A stretch of 64,000 nucleotides of DNA from AWTP1-13 sp963832445. Lineage in GTDB: Bacteria > Pseudomonadota > Alphaproteobacteria > Rhizobiales > Hyphomicrobiaceae. Where the stretch lies: the NCBI GenBank assembly GCA_963832445.1, contig CAWHUM010000009.1, positions 1 to 64,000 on the forward strand. The letters run 5' to 3'. Positions 17,083 through 29,906 of the stretch are shown here, piece by piece. Under the pieces are notes generated by a model that saw only the letters and a list, made by a program, of their open reading frames with translations, ran no database searches and was not told the origin of the DNA. Numbering within the stretch: the stretch's first letter is position 1; the number at the start of each line of letters is the position of its first letter. The position numbers and the translations under genes are program-made.

Positions 17083-17958
17083 TCAGCCGGCAACAGCGAC
17101 ATCCACCTCGACGTCGATCCTTTGCTTGCTGCCGCCGAGCAGCACGCCGCTGACAGGGCTGACATCGTCGAAGTCGCGTCCGTACGCAACGTTAATGTGC
17201 TCGCTCGACGGCATGATGCCGTTGGTCGGATCGAAATCCACCCATCCCGCTTTTGGCGCCCAGACGCTAAACCAGGCATGCGAGGCATCGGCTCCCCGCA
17301 GCTTCTCCATGCCGGGCGGCGGATAGGTCAGGAGGTATCCGCTGACATAGCGGGCCGGCAGGCCCAACGCCCTGAGGCAGGTAATGGCAAGGTGCGCGAA
17401 GTCCTGGCAGACACCCCGCCGTTCCTGCAAGACGTGCGATACCGGCGTGGAGATGTCTGTCGCCTTCGCATCGAAAGTGAAGTCGCGATACATGCGCTGC
17501 GTGAGATCGAGCGCCCCCTCCAGGATCGGCCGACCGGGCGGAAACGACGGCAGGACGTAGTCGATCGCACCGGGCACAACCCGGGTATGACGGGAAGCGC
17601 TGACAAACTGGAGAACGCCGATATCCAGCTCGCCGGACTCTTGGCGCGCTTTCGCCGACACAGCTTCCCAAGCGGTGGAGAGTTGCGGCATGGGCTGGTC
17701 TCGGTCGTGGACCTCGACGGTGCTGCGGGCGTGGATGACGAATTGCGAGTGTTGCTCCTCGACGGTCAGGATCACGCTGCGGTTACCGAAATAGTCTTCC
17801 AAGCCGGTGTTCGAGGTCGGCGCCGGTTCGATGAACAGACTATGACGATGAAGGGTTTGCCGTCTTCCGGAACGGGGCGTCAGATGGACGAGGTGCTCCG
17901 ACTGAAGCACGGGCTTGCGGTACCTGTAGGTGGTGCGGTGGCTGATGTCGAAGATCAT
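17083..17958 (-). CDS. Transglutaminase-like cysteine protease-fold protein
   Basis: A 291-residue protein with an N-terminal beta-rich Bact_transglu_N domain (MIFDISHRTTYRYRKPV) and a transglutaminase-like core. The predicted triad is Cys184 (RGVCQDFAH), His227 (ASHAWFSVW) and Asp243 (FDPTN). There is no signal peptide. ATG 17958 overlaps the stop of the upstream gene by four bases (ATGA). It belongs to a three-gene set with the ATP-grasp/alpha-E protein and the DUF2126 protein. Comparative genomics has proposed that such sets ligate and trim a peptide or amide-linked compound; the product is not known. Confidence 0.85.
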   Translation of the reverse strand: MIFDISHRTTYRYRKPVLQSEHLVHLTPRSGRRQTLHRHSLFIEPAPTSNTGLEDYFGNRSVILTVEEQHSQFVIHARSTVEVHDRDQPMPQLSTAWEAVSAKARQESGELDIGVLQFVSASRHTRVVPGAIDYVLPSFPPGRPILEGALDLTQRMYRDFTFDAKATDISTPVSHVLQERRGVCQDFAHLAITCLRALGLPARYVSGYLLTYPPPGMEKLRGADASHAWFSVWAPKAGWVDFDPTNGIMPSSEHINVAYGRDFDDVSPVSGVLLGGSKQRIDVEVDVAVAG

Positions 17959-20528
17959 AGTTCCTCGCGCCCGCGTGCGCGGACCCACTTGGCGCCCTTC
18001 TCGACCGGATTGAAATAGCGAAGCTCGATAAGATCGGAAAGCGCAGTGAGAGTGGCGGTCTGCCGGTTCAGCAGCTTCTGCAATTCCGCACGCGAACCGT
18101 CCGCGTCGGTGACCGCGAGCGAGGTTACGTCGGCGAGGCGCACGTCCGTCAGCAGCGACAACGCCATTCGCTGCTCCTCGATGCGGACGCCCCCTTTGCC
18201 GGACTGCGGCAGGGTATCGACGTGGCGGGCGACTGCCGCCAGTTGGTAGGCGATGCTGCGAGGGTTGGTCTCGTCGACCAACAGCAGGTCGAACAGCAAG
18301 GCTACCATCGGCTCCAGGCGGTAGCGCGAGCGATACGTGATGAAGCTGTCGGCCAGCTCCAGGGTCAACAGCAAGCTTCCCGACTCGTCGTCGCCGGGCG
18401 CGACCCGGCCAAAGACTTCGTTCAGCAGCTCGGCCAGGTTCTCCGCCCGCGACAGCCGCCGCCCCAAGTCCAGGAATGCCCAGCCGAAATTGCGGGTCAT
18501 GTTTTCGTGGGTGAGGCCATGGAACGCGGCCAGCACCTGCAATCCGTCATCGAGAAGGCGGAGCGCATCGCCTCTCGCGGTCGGCATCGCGTCCGCGCGC
18601 CAGCGCCGGCTGGCGTAGAAGTCGTTGAGGGTGCGCCAAGCCTCTAGCGACAACCGATCGCGCGTGACGCTGACGAGCCTATGGATGCTCTCCAGGATGT
18701 GCGGCAGCCCACAGCTCCACTCGGACGATGTCATGAGCTCATGCGTCAGCCGTTCGATCAGCCGGACGTCGGTCGCTTCGATCGCCGACGGAATGGCTTC
18801 TTCCTCCTCGGCGAGCAAAGTCTCGAGCGCAACGCGGCATGCGCGTAGCGCGCGCCGCGGGGCGGTGTCCTCCTGCAGGCGGCTGAGGCAAATGCGCAGG
18901 ACGCGCATCGTCCAGTCCGCATCCTCGATATAGCGCCCGAGCCAGAACATGTTGTCGGCCGTACGGCTCGGAAGGTCCTTGCCGGTGCGCTGAATGCGCG
19001 CCGACTCGATTGCCGGTTGCCACAGGCTGGTGAACGGCGCAGGCGCGCCTTCCTTGATCACCCACACATCGCGCGATTCCCCGTCGGGAGCACTGAGCGC
19101 AACGGTCTCGCCAGGGTCGACCGTCATTGCGAGCCCCCCGGGCAGCACGGCGAAACCATCGCTCGTCGCCGTAACGAACAGCCGCAGCGCGTAAGGCTTG
19201 GGCACCAGCCCGGCAGGCGTCCAAGAGGGCGTCGTTCCGAACCCCACCTTCGCCTCTGCGACGAGGGATGGTCCCCTGAGCGCCACCTCCTGAAGCAACT
19301 GCTCGAGCTCCCTTGGGCCGAGCCGAGCGGGATCGATGCCCGGGATTGCCCGTCCCGGCCTGGCTGTACCCTCGTGCGCTGGCCGGATAACGACGTGCTC
19401 AATATCCGCCATGACACGCTCGCGGCTCGCCGGGTCGCCGAGCCACCACCGTTGCCCGTCGGCGATGAGCAGCTCCTCGCCCAAGAGAACCTTCGCCAGC
19501 TTCGGCAGGTATGCGCTCAGGCCGCGATTCTCCGCGAGCGCCGAGCCCAATGCGTTGGTCACAAGGTCTGGTTGCCGGCGCAGCACCTGCAGCAGGCCGA
19601 CCGGCCCGGCAAAGTCTGTGGAGTCGAGCTCGAGCGGGTCAGCGACCGCACCGGCGACACACCGCACGATCAGGTCCACCGGCATCAGACCGTGCAAGGT
19701 CTTGAGCGAGACACGGCCGCCGGCGACGCGCAGATCTCCCCCTTCGACGAGCAGCAGCCCCAGGTAGCGGGCAAGGTATGCGTGGCTGAAGAAATCGCTG
19801 TGCCGTGGCCCTGGCGTCAGCAACGCGACGTTGGGGTCGACGCGGTCGGCGCGGCGTGCCAGCGATGCGCGCAGCTGCTGGAAGAACGGCGCCAGCCGGA
19901 GGGCCCTGCTGGCAGAGAAGATATCCCCCGCCACATTGGTGTGCACCATGCGGTTGGCGAGCGCGTAGCCAATGCCGGCCGGAGTCTCGGTGTGGGTATC
20001 GATCACGCGCCAGCGCCCGTCCGGCCCCCGCGCGAGATCCGTGGCAAAGAACTGGACGAAGCCGCTCTTGGGCTGCAACCCCTTGCACGGCCGCAGGAAT
20101 GAGGGGTCGCTGAATACCAGCTCATGTGGAATCGTGCCGGACGTCAGCAGTTTCTGCGGCCCGTACAGGTCGGCCAAGAGCCTTTCGAACAGCAGCGCGC
20201 GCTGCTTCAGCGCTCTCTCGAGGCCATGCCACTCCTCGGCACCGACGATGAGCGGCACCAGGTCGACCCGCCAGGGCTGCACCGCACTCGCCGGATCGGA
20301 AAAGGGGTCGTAGGAAATGCCCGTCTCGCGCACACGGGCGTTGAGCTGCTCCACTCTCAGGCTGCGCGTGCCAGGGTCGAGCGCGTCCAACGATTGGAGA
20401 AACGGCAACCAGTGCTGCTTGGGTCCGCCGGAGCTGTCGATGAGCTCATCGAAACAGCCGGGCTTTGCCTGATAGGAGGTGATCAGGGCATCGTTCGGCA
20501 ATATCTCGGCATGGGCGGTCTTGGTCAT
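17955..20528 (-). CDS. Circularly permuted ATP-grasp plus alpha-E domain protein
   Basis: An 857-residue protein fusing two families often encoded by separate genes. The N-terminal roughly 500 residues are the circularly permuted ATP-grasp domain (CP_ATPgrasp_2, old DUF404/407), with GPRHSDFFSHAYLA and a basic VIRPAHEG segment. The C-terminal roughly 300 residues are the all-helical alpha-E domain (DUF403), beginning around RTADNMFWLGRYIEDADW. ATP-grasp enzymes form amide or peptide bonds through acyl phosphates, so it is the likely ligase of the cluster. I place the start at ATG 20528 (MTKTAHAEIL) because the family begins near there; the frame stays open to 20612. No clear ribosome site helps decide. 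Confidence 0.82.
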   Translation of the reverse strand: MTKTAHAEILPNDALITSYQAKPGCFDELIDSSGGPKQHWLPFLQSLDALDPGTRSLRVEQLNARVRETGISYDPFSDPASAVQPWRVDLVPLIVGAEEWHGLERALKQRALLFERLLADLYGPQKLLTSGTIPHELVFSDPSFLRPCKGLQPKSGFVQFFATDLARGPDGRWRVIDTHTETPAGIGYALANRMVHTNVAGDIFSASRALRLAPFFQQLRASLARRADRVDPNVALLTPGPRHSDFFSHAYLARYLGLLLVEGGDLRVAGGRVSLKTLHGLMPVDLIVRCVAGAVADPLELDSTDFAGPVGLLQVLRRQPDLVTNALGSALAENRGLSAYLPKLAKVLLGEELLIADGQRWWLGDPASRERVMADIEHVVIRPAHEGTARPGRAIPGIDPARLGPRELEQLLQEVALRGPSLVAEAKVGFGTTPSWTPAGLVPKPYALRLFVTATSDGFAVLPGGLAMTVDPGETVALSAPDGESRDVWVIKEGAPAPFTSLWQPAIESARIQRTGKDLPSRTADNMFWLGRYIEDADWTMRVLRICLSRLQEDTAPRRALRACRVALETLLAEEEEAIPSAIEATDVRLIERLTHELMTSSEWSCGLPHILESIHRLVSVTRDRLSLEAWRTLNDFYASRRWRADAMPTARGDALRLLDDGLQVLAAFHGLTHENMTRNFGWAFLDLGRRLSRAENLAELLNEVFGRVAPGDDESGSLLLTLELADSFITYRSRYRLEPMVALLFDLLLVDETNPRSIAYQLAAVARHVDTLPQSGKGGVRIEEQRMALSLLTDVRLADVTSLAVTDADGSRAELQKLLNRQTATLTALSDLIELRYFNPVEKGAKWVRARGREEL

Positions 20529-20665
20529 CGCTCGTGAGTGCCCATTCGACTTATGCGTTTCTCCCGGTGCGGTCCTTTCTACCATGCCGGCAAACCGCAA
20601 AGCCCGGGGCACGTTAACCTCTGTACCCTTCTGTCGCCAACTGCGGTTATTGGGTCACCCTAAAT

Positions 20666-23920
<3,255 letters not shown>

Positions 23921-24426
23921 ATGTCTCGGACCACGACAACCCCGAGCGGGCAGACGCCAGCATCCACGTCAACGGCTCGGGACAACAGACATATGCAGTA
24001 GCGCATAGTCCGACATGTCCGAAGCCTATTGTTTAGGCGCGGCGACCGCAAACTACGCGGAATGGCGCCGGCCGGCGCCCGATGATCGGTGGTGCCATGA
24101 AGATTGGCCCGCAGCGGCCGCACCGCCCGAGGATCTGAGGAGGAGGAGCAGGGCGTTCGGGCTCGCGCCCATTGACTTTGCGACCTTACTCCGGTTATGG
24201 GCGCAAAGGACGACGCCCTGCTCGGCCCGCATACGCACTCTGTCTTGGCGCTTGTCACGCACGCTGGGTCAATGCCCGAGTTTGCGCTATCGCCACTCAT
24301 CCAGTCCTCATGATTTCCATCCACGAGAATCAGGCGAGTCCCGGATATTTCGCGCGGGCCTCCCTAGCAACTGTCCGAGCGTGACCGTCCTGGTCGATTA
24401 CTGACTTAGCCGAAGAGGTGACGCAG
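23921..24426. other. Intergenic region between divergent genes
   Basis: No convincing gene is seen in about 500 bases. It must hold the promoters of the minus-strand trio and of the DUF937 gene. An 8-base inverted repeat, CATATGTC (23918-23925) and GACATATG (23988-23995), sits at the start of the DUF2126 gene. Its significance is uncertain. Confidence 0.4.
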
Positions 24427-25536
24427 ATGACCACCAACCTAGTATCCACGGTTGCACGCTTCTTGACGCCTGACGTCGTGCGCAAGATCGGAGCAGCCTC
24501 CGGATTGGAGGACAGCACCATTGGGCAGCAAGCCGTGAACGCCGCAGTACCGACCATTCTGAGTGGACTCGCCAGCCTCGCCGGCAAGCCCGGCGGCGCC
24601 AAGAAGATAGGCACTGCCGTCGCGGATCAGTCGTTCGATCCGGCGAGCATCGCCAGCCACATAGCTTCGTCGACCAACTTGGCTGCCGACGGTACCCGCA
24701 TTCTATCGTCGTTGTTTGGCGGCAACGTGCCGGGCGCACTCGCGTCCATATTGAGCAGATTTGTCGGCACCGGCGAAGGTTCCATGCGAATGGTGTTGGG
24801 TCTCCTTGCGCCCGTGATCATGAGCGTGTTGGGTCGCGAGCAGCGTGCTGCAAATCTGGACGACAATGCCCTCGCCAGAATGCTGGGTGAGCAGAAGAAT
24901 GCGTTGAGCGCCGCCATGCCTCCCGGCCTCAAGAGCATTCTGGAAGACGCGATGCCGTTTGCCAGCATTGCCACCGTCGCACCGACAGAAAGACGCGCCT
25001 ACGAAGCTCCGCCTGCCGATCGTGATATTCCTCGCACAACTGCCATGCAGTATGCGGTCGAGGAGCCGAGGGCCAGCAGAGGCCCCCACTGGGCCTATTG
25101 GGTGTTGCCGCTACTCGCGTTGGGCGCGCTGTTCTGGTACATGCTGCCGGCTGGACCCGATACCGAGCCGCTACCGAAGTCCACATCGCTTCCACCCCGT
25201 ACGGAGCCCGCCAGGGCGGTTTATCTCCAGACTGCCCCGGCCAACTGGGTGTCGATCGGCAGCGCCCCTAACGAGTACGTGAATGCCGATATCTACAACA
25301 GGGCGGGCGAGAAGGTCGGCACTGTAAAGGACATCTTGGTTGGGCCCGACGGCAAGATGGCTGCAGCCATCATCAGCGTCGGCCGCTTTCTCGGCATCGG
25401 CGACCGCGACGTGGCCGTGCTTTTCTCGACGCTCAAGGTTGAAAACAGAGAAACCGGCCAGCGCATAGTCATCGATACCGTGAAGGATACCCTACTGGCC
25501 GCGCCCGCGTTTGAGCATCGAGCGCCCAAACAGTAG
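24427..25536 (+). CDS. DUF937 protein with a membrane anchor and a PRC-barrel tail
   Basis: A 369-residue three-part protein. Residues 1 to about 190 are the DUF937 domain (MTTNLVSTVARFLTPDVV, ASGLEDSTIGQQAVNAAVP). A single hydrophobic helix follows (WVLPLLALGALFWYMLP). The last 90 residues are a PRC-barrel-like domain (NRAGEKVGTVKDILVGPDG). ATG 24427 has GAGGTG seven bases upstream. DUF937 resembles the YidB family. The PRC barrel usually mediates protein or ligand contacts, here presumably outside the inner membrane. The function is unknown; it may be an envelope or stress factor. Confidence 0.75.
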   Translation: MTTNLVSTVARFLTPDVVRKIGAASGLEDSTIGQQAVNAAVPTILSGLASLAGKPGGAKKIGTAVADQSFDPASIASHIASSTNLAADGTRILSSLFGGNVPGALASILSRFVGTGEGSMRMVLGLLAPVIMSVLGREQRAANLDDNALARMLGEQKNALSAAMPPGLKSILEDAMPFASIATVAPTERRAYEAPPADRDIPRTTAMQYAVEEPRASRGPHWAYWVLPLLALGALFWYMLPAGPDTEPLPKSTSLPPRTEPARAVYLQTAPANWVSIGSAPNEYVNADIYNRAGEKVGTVKDILVGPDGKMAAAIISVGRFLGIGDRDVAVLFSTLKVENRETGQRIVIDTVKDTLLAAPAFEHRAPKQ

Positions 25537-25730
25537 ACCGCGCCTGCAATCATCGACCCGCCGCGAGCCGGTCAATGCGGCAATGCGACGGCTGCCTCGC
25601 GCACGTTCCGGCGGGGACACCGCGTGTCACCTGCCGAGCCAGCCGCGGGGTTGTGCTGGAGCTATACCAACGCCGAACGAACTCGAGGTTTCTGGGACGT
25701 CTGTCCTTAGGGAGCGATGCGGAGCGCGCA

Positions 25731-25961
25731 ATGGCCCACACCAAGGAAGATGAGGTGATGAAGCTGCGTCGCGCCGTTGCCGACCTCAGACAGAAGAACA
25801 TAGCGCTGTGCGCCATGCTTAGGGATGCCATTCACCTGGCCGACCTTGCCATCAAGCTTGGCGCCGACAACAGCGCCGCGGAAAGGAAACGCCTCCCCGG
25901 GAAAGCATGCCCCCGCAATGGCCCCTTCCGCGGAATGTCCGCCAAGCCGCGGCAGGTGTAG
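25731..25961 (+). CDS. Small helical hypothetical protein
   Basis: A 76-residue product, MAHTKEDEVMKLRRAVADLR onward, with heptad-like Leu/Ile spacing for the first 50 residues that suggests a short coiled coil, and a basic tail. GGAGCG lies a few bases upstream of ATG 25731. I recognise no family. It could be a spurious frame, but its composition differs from the shadows around it. Confidence 0.4.
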   Translation: MAHTKEDEVMKLRRAVADLRQKNIALCAMLRDAIHLADLAIKLGADNSAAERKRLPGKACPRNGPFRGMSAKPRQV

Positions 25962-26287
25962 TCGACTGGCCTCGTCCGCCACGGGGAGCACCTCGGAAGC
26001 GTTGGTTCCGCGGTGCCCCTCACACCGGTGGCGCGCGCAACTCCACACGGTGGTTGCTCCGCGTGGACAGCTACGCGCCGCACCAAAAAAGCGGCGTTGC
26101 ATTTTGATTTGCGAACCGATTCGGCGCGGGACAAATGCGCCATCGGGTTACACGCCCTGCCTGTCTCAGGGCTTTCACCGGTGTTGCTCCTGCTGGACTG
26201 TACGTACGGTGAAACCGTTGGGCCAACCTAACGAGAAGCACGTTGCTGGAAGCCTACCAAGCGCCAGCGCGACCAGGAGTACAGCGA
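25962..26287. other. Intergenic stretch, nothing recognised
   Basis: About 326 bases with no gene, RNA or repeat that I can support. It presumably contains the promoter for the secreted protein starting at 26288. Confidence 0.35.
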
Positions 26288-26623
26288 ATGTCAGCAACCA
26301 AATCTCTGCTTATCGCCGTTGCCGCTGCGGGCCTTACTGCAGTCGGCTTTACCTTGTCCGGCTCGGCGCAGCAGGAAAAGAGCGCCGTGGGCGAGCTGCG
26401 AGCCAATGAGGGGATCTTCGTGGACCCGGCCAGCTTTGCCATCTTCAAGGGCACGGCCAAGAGGGATCCTACAGCGCACATCTCCAAGCTCAGCGCCAGA
26501 GAGGTGAGCAACGGCGCCATCCTCTTCCGCGTGGGCGACAAGCTCTATCTTGCCGATGCAAACATCGGGCAGAAGAGTCTGCTCAACGCATTCTGGGAGG
26601 AGCACGACCGCATGCGGCCATGA
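26288..26623 (+). CDS. Small exported hypothetical protein
   Basis: A 111-residue protein with a Sec signal peptide (MSATKSLLIAVAAAGLTAVG...SGSAQQ) and a compact mature domain (KLSAREVSNGAILFRVGDKLYLAD). Only one ATG fits: 26288, with AGGAG eight bases upstream. No family is recognised. Its nearest neighbours are also secreted proteins, so it probably acts in the periplasm. Confidence 0.6.
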   Translation: MSATKSLLIAVAAAGLTAVGFTLSGSAQQEKSAVGELRANEGIFVDPASFAIFKGTAKRDPTAHISKLSAREVSNGAILFRVGDKLYLADANIGQKSLLNAFWEEHDRMRP

Positions 26624-26716
26624 GGCTCGGCCGGTCAAGCATCGACGCTGTAGAAATTGCAGTCAGCGCCGGCCGGACAACTTTCCTCCTCCGGCTCGCA
26701 GTGGAGATGTGCTTTG

Positions 26717-27571
26717 ATGTCTGCTAGCAAACGCCGCGGTGGGCTGGTCTGCGTTGCCGGCGCCGCGCTGCTTGTGTTGTCAGGAGCAACCGCCGGCGCC
26801 GACTTCCAGTCAAATCGCATTCGCATCGAATATGTGGTTCCCAAAAACCCGCAGCATCAGCCTATCTATGACATGCTCAAGCAGAAGCAGGCGCTCGAGA
26901 AGCTGCAGGAGATCTTCGGCGCTTTTCAGTTGCCGACCGAGCTGACCCTCAGAACGGCGGGTTGCGACGGCATTCCCAACGCCTGGTACCAGCGGGCGGT
27001 AATTACCGTTTGCTACGAGTATCTTGACCACGTCAAGAAGACCATGCCGAAGGATATGGACTCGTCCGGCGTAACGCCGGCCGACGCCATTGCCGGCCAA
27101 TTCTTCTATGCCTTCGCCCACGAGATGGGGCATGCGGCCTTCGATCTGCTCGACGTGCCAAATCTCGGCCCGCTGGAGGATGCTGCAGACAGGTTCGCCA
27201 CCTTCATCATTCTCCAGTTCGGTCCCGATGACTGCCAGAAGCTGATCAAGGGCGCCGCCTATGCGTACAGACCGTACGTGGAGAACGCCAAGCTCTCGGT
27301 ACCGCTGCTCGTCTTCTCCGACGCGCACAGCCCTCCGCCCCAGCGCTTCTTCAATCTTCTTTGCATAGCCTATGGTGCCAATCCGCAGCTTTTCGGCGAG
27401 TTCGTGACCAAGAACTACCTCCCCCAGCAGCGCGCTAGGCAATGCCAGCGCGAGTACGGGGAGCTGGCTTACGCCTTCAAGAAGCAGATTGGCCCACACA
27501 TCGACCGGGAGATTGCAAAGCGCGTCATGCAGCGCGAGTGGTTGCCCGAAGACAAGAGCGGCTCGAAATAG
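26717..27571 (+). CDS. DUF4344 putative metallopeptidase, exported
   Basis: A 284-residue protein with an N-terminal hydrophobic export signal (GGLVCVAGAALLVLSGAT) and a zinc-peptidase motif His135-Glu136-Met-Gly-His139 (HEMGHAAFD), followed by an acidic stretch (LEDAADRFATF) that could hold the third ligand. This matches DUF4344, a family of predicted secreted metallopeptidases. ATG 26717 has GGAG nine bases upstream; in-frame codons before it lack a signal-peptide arrangement. The substrate is unknown. A fragment of the same strand's downstream secreted gene follows within 160 bases. Confidence 0.75.
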   Translation: MSASKRRGGLVCVAGAALLVLSGATAGADFQSNRIRIEYVVPKNPQHQPIYDMLKQKQALEKLQEIFGAFQLPTELTLRTAGCDGIPNAWYQRAVITVCYEYLDHVKKTMPKDMDSSGVTPADAIAGQFFYAFAHEMGHAAFDLLDVPNLGPLEDAADRFATFIILQFGPDDCQKLIKGAAYAYRPYVENAKLSVPLLVFSDAHSPPPQRFFNLLCIAYGANPQLFGEFVTKNYLPQQRARQCQREYGELAYAFKKQIGPHIDREIAKRVMQREWLPEDKSGSK

Positions 27572-27726
27572 GTCGACCTGTGCTTTGTTTGTGCTTCGCT
27601 CGAAGGAACTGCCAACTCGCCGATTCTACCCAATCCTCCGCACTCATTCTCGGGTTTCACCGGGTACCGTCAGCCAACGGATGCTCGCTAGCCTCCGCAA
27701 GCAATCCCCAAGAAAGGAGCCTGCCC

Positions 27727-28056
27727 ATGAGAATCTCATTCCGCACTTGCAGCTCGGTCGCTATCGCCGGCTTTGCATTTCTCGAGCTGAGCTCCACGGG
27801 CGTTCAGGCTCAGGGGCCGAGCGCATGCGTACAATCGTGTCGCACCGGCGGCTGGTCCTACAGCCAGTGCACCAGATACTGCCAGACAACCGTCGCGGCC
27901 GACGCGAGGCCGACGGCCCGCAGCGGGCCCCCTCGCGTGTATGGCTACCGCGCGTATGGCTACTACGGCAGGCAGAGCGGCAACTGCGGTCAGTATCGCT
28001 ACCTCAAGGGTGGCCAGTGCGTTGACGCACGGGTCGATCCGCCCATCCTCCGCTAG
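27727..28056 (+). CDS. Small secreted cysteine-rich protein
   Basis: A 109-residue protein with a signal peptide ending near VQAQ and six to seven cysteines in the mature part (CVQSCRTGGWSYSQCTRYC, later NCGQYRYLKGGQC), spaced for disulfides. Tyr/Gly-rich segments such as YGYRAYGYYG are also present. AAAGGAG lies nine bases upstream of ATG 27727. I know of no function for it. It is typical of small exported proteins of Hyphomicrobiales. Confidence 0.6.
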   Translation: MRISFRTCSSVAIAGFAFLELSSTGVQAQGPSACVQSCRTGGWSYSQCTRYCQTTVAADARPTARSGPPRVYGYRAYGYYGRQSGNCGQYRYLKGGQCVDARVDPPILR

Positions 28057-28181
28057 TCACGATTCCACTGGTACACTGAACAGGCGAGAAGCGGGTGCGG
28101 GCCCCTCTCGCTCAAAGTGCTCGCCGACCACAGGTTTTCGCCACCGGGCCAGTTTGTCTCTTTCCCGGCAATCGGCTGGGC

Positions 28182-28814
28182 TCAGGCCTCGATGATCTTG
28201 TTGCGAATGGCGTAGCGCACGAGCGATGCAGACGACGACAGGTTGAGCTTTCGCATCACCGCCGCGCGGTGTGTCTCCACGGTCTTGAGACTGATGTTGA
28301 GCACATTGGCGATTTGCTTGTTGCTGTGCCCTTCCGCGATCAGCTGCACGACGCCCCGCTCGCGAGGCGTGAGCGCGAACTGAGCGTGCCCGGGCCGCTT
28401 GAGGAATGAGTTGAGCAATGCCTCCGAGACCTTGGCCGTGAAGAATGGCTTGTGCAGCGCCAGCGACTCGATCGCTGCCAGCAGAAAGCGTTTTGCGTCA
28501 GACTTGAGCAGAAAGCCGCGGGCGCCCGCCGCGAGCAGGTCGCGAATGAGTGTTTCGTTGTCGTGCATCGTAAATATCAGCACTTCAGTGCGCGGCTGCC
28601 GCGCACGAATTTGCCGCGTCGCCTCGATGCCGTTGACGAGCGGCAGCGCATAGTCGAGCACGGCGATATCGGGTTTGAGCTCGAGGGCCTTTGCCACGGC
28701 ATCCTTGCCGTCCGACGCTTCGCCCACCACCTCCCACTTCGGCTGTGACTCCAAGATCTTGCGCAAGCCGGACCGCACGACCTCATGGTCGTCGGCAATC
28801 ATGATACGGGTCAT
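28182..28814 (-). CDS. NarL/FixJ-type response regulator
   Basis: A 210-residue two-component regulator. The receiver domain has the acidic pair Asp8-Asp9 and phospho-acceptor Asp54 (AVLDYALP), a conserved Thr (IFTMHD) and Lys (LLKSD). The C-terminal LuxR-type helix-turn-helix (TPRERGVVQLIAEGHSNKQI, KTVETHRAAVMRKL) binds DNA. ATG 28814 (MTRIMIADDHE) gives the usual receiver start; ATG 28826 four codons earlier is equally open. It is an orphan by position. The nearest kinase (31026-33362) is of the matching NarX/DesK class and could be its partner. Confidence 0.85.
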   Translation of the reverse strand: MTRIMIADDHEVVRSGLRKILESQPKWEVVGEASDGKDAVAKALELKPDIAVLDYALPLVNGIEATRQIRARQPRTEVLIFTMHDNETLIRDLLAAGARGFLLKSDAKRFLLAAIESLALHKPFFTAKVSEALLNSFLKRPGHAQFALTPRERGVVQLIAEGHSNKQIANVLNISLKTVETHRAAVMRKLNLSSSASLVRYAIRNKIIEA

Positions 28815-28826
28815 TGGGTTTCGCAT

Positions 28827-29555
28827 GCCATTTCGAACGATCCCTCTTAATCCTTGCTGCGCATCGCTATCAGAATGTCAGCATACGACAGCCTGGGGCC
28901 CATTAGGCCAAACCCTGGTGCCAACAGCGTTAAACCCTGAGGATCAAATTGAGCAAATTGGTGCGCACCAGGGCCCGGCCGCTCTTGGGCGCCTGCCAAT
29001 CGGGAGCGAAAAGCCGGCTTCGTCGGCCAGTTGTAGATTGCCGCCATGACTTAACCAGTTCTTCAGCGTCCCATCGGCAACCGCACGGGGATGCCCAAGC
29101 CGAAAGGGTTGAGAGCAGGACCGCACAGGGGCTCTACCCACCCGCAATTGGGAGGAGGCTGGGGGATCGATCGCGGCCACGGGGGAGAATGACCGGTCTC
29201 GCGTGCGGCCCTGCACTCACAGCATCGCCCGCGCCGTAGGCTCAATCCATCGGTGCAATTCCCGAGTTTCGACGTGGCGAGTTCCACTTTGAGAGCACGT
29301 GGAACGCTCACCCTTCCGTCGCTGCGCCATCTGAGCCTGTCTCAGCGCGTCGGGGTTAGCCCAGCGCGAAACCGGGATTTCACCCGATATTCGCCGTAGC
29401 CAAAGACGAACAGGTTGCACCGCCCGAGCGGGGATGGAGAGCTTGGATAGGCCCGCGGTGGCCAAGTAGAGCGTTGCGTCGAACGAAAAATGGCTAGACG
29501 CCAGCCGCGCCCCGCAAACGCCCAGATTCAGCTTCGCAACAGAGAGGATCCGGCC
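28827..29555. other. Long intergenic region, nothing recognised
   Basis: About 730 bases with no supported gene. Open frames on both strands lack start signals and family resemblance. Part of it may be the promoter region of the minus-strand response regulator. Confidence 0.35.
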
Positions 29556-29675
29556 ATGTCTGAAGGCATGCTGACGGCTATCGAACAGTTCTTGGCAGGG
29601 TACACCACGACTGAGAGAGCGCTGTCGAATGACTGCCGTGCGTACGTCTATGCCGGATGCCGGCACGCCCGGTAG
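29556..29675 (+). CDS. Possible 39-residue small protein
   Basis: MSEGMLTAIEQFLAGYTTTE onward, preceded by AGAGAGGA nine bases before ATG 29556. Beyond the ribosome site there is little to support it; no family is recognised. It could be chance. Confidence 0.25.
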   Translation: MSEGMLTAIEQFLAGYTTTERALSNDCRAYVYAGCRHAR

Positions 29676-29906
29676 CAGCTGCACCTCGCCCGGTCGGGCT
29701 CGCTTAGGGCCGCAGTCCCGCCGCCGAGCCTGGACTTGGTGATCACTCTCAGTTCACAAGCCAGCCTCCAACTTCAGAAAAACCGCGCCCAGCGTGGCGC
29801 TTTTCGCAAGCGTTTACCTCGCAATCGGAGACTTTCTCGCTCTGCCCGCGCGCAGGATAGCTTTGCCGTTCTGGGTTGGTGTCTGGGCCATTCCCGAGGC
29901 TGCTCA

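Noticed and set aside
14985..17288. 767-codon open frame on the minus strand
   Set aside because: It runs antisense to a permease, a dehydrogenase and the intergenic region; its composition is shadow-like and it has no domain.
24015..24404. 129-codon plus-strand frame in the intergenic region
   Set aside because: No ribosome site, no family resemblance, and antisense frames of similar length overlap it.
29217..29684. 155-codon minus-strand frame in the long intergenic region
   Set aside because: No ribosome site and no family resemblance; it overlaps a small plus-strand frame with a better start.
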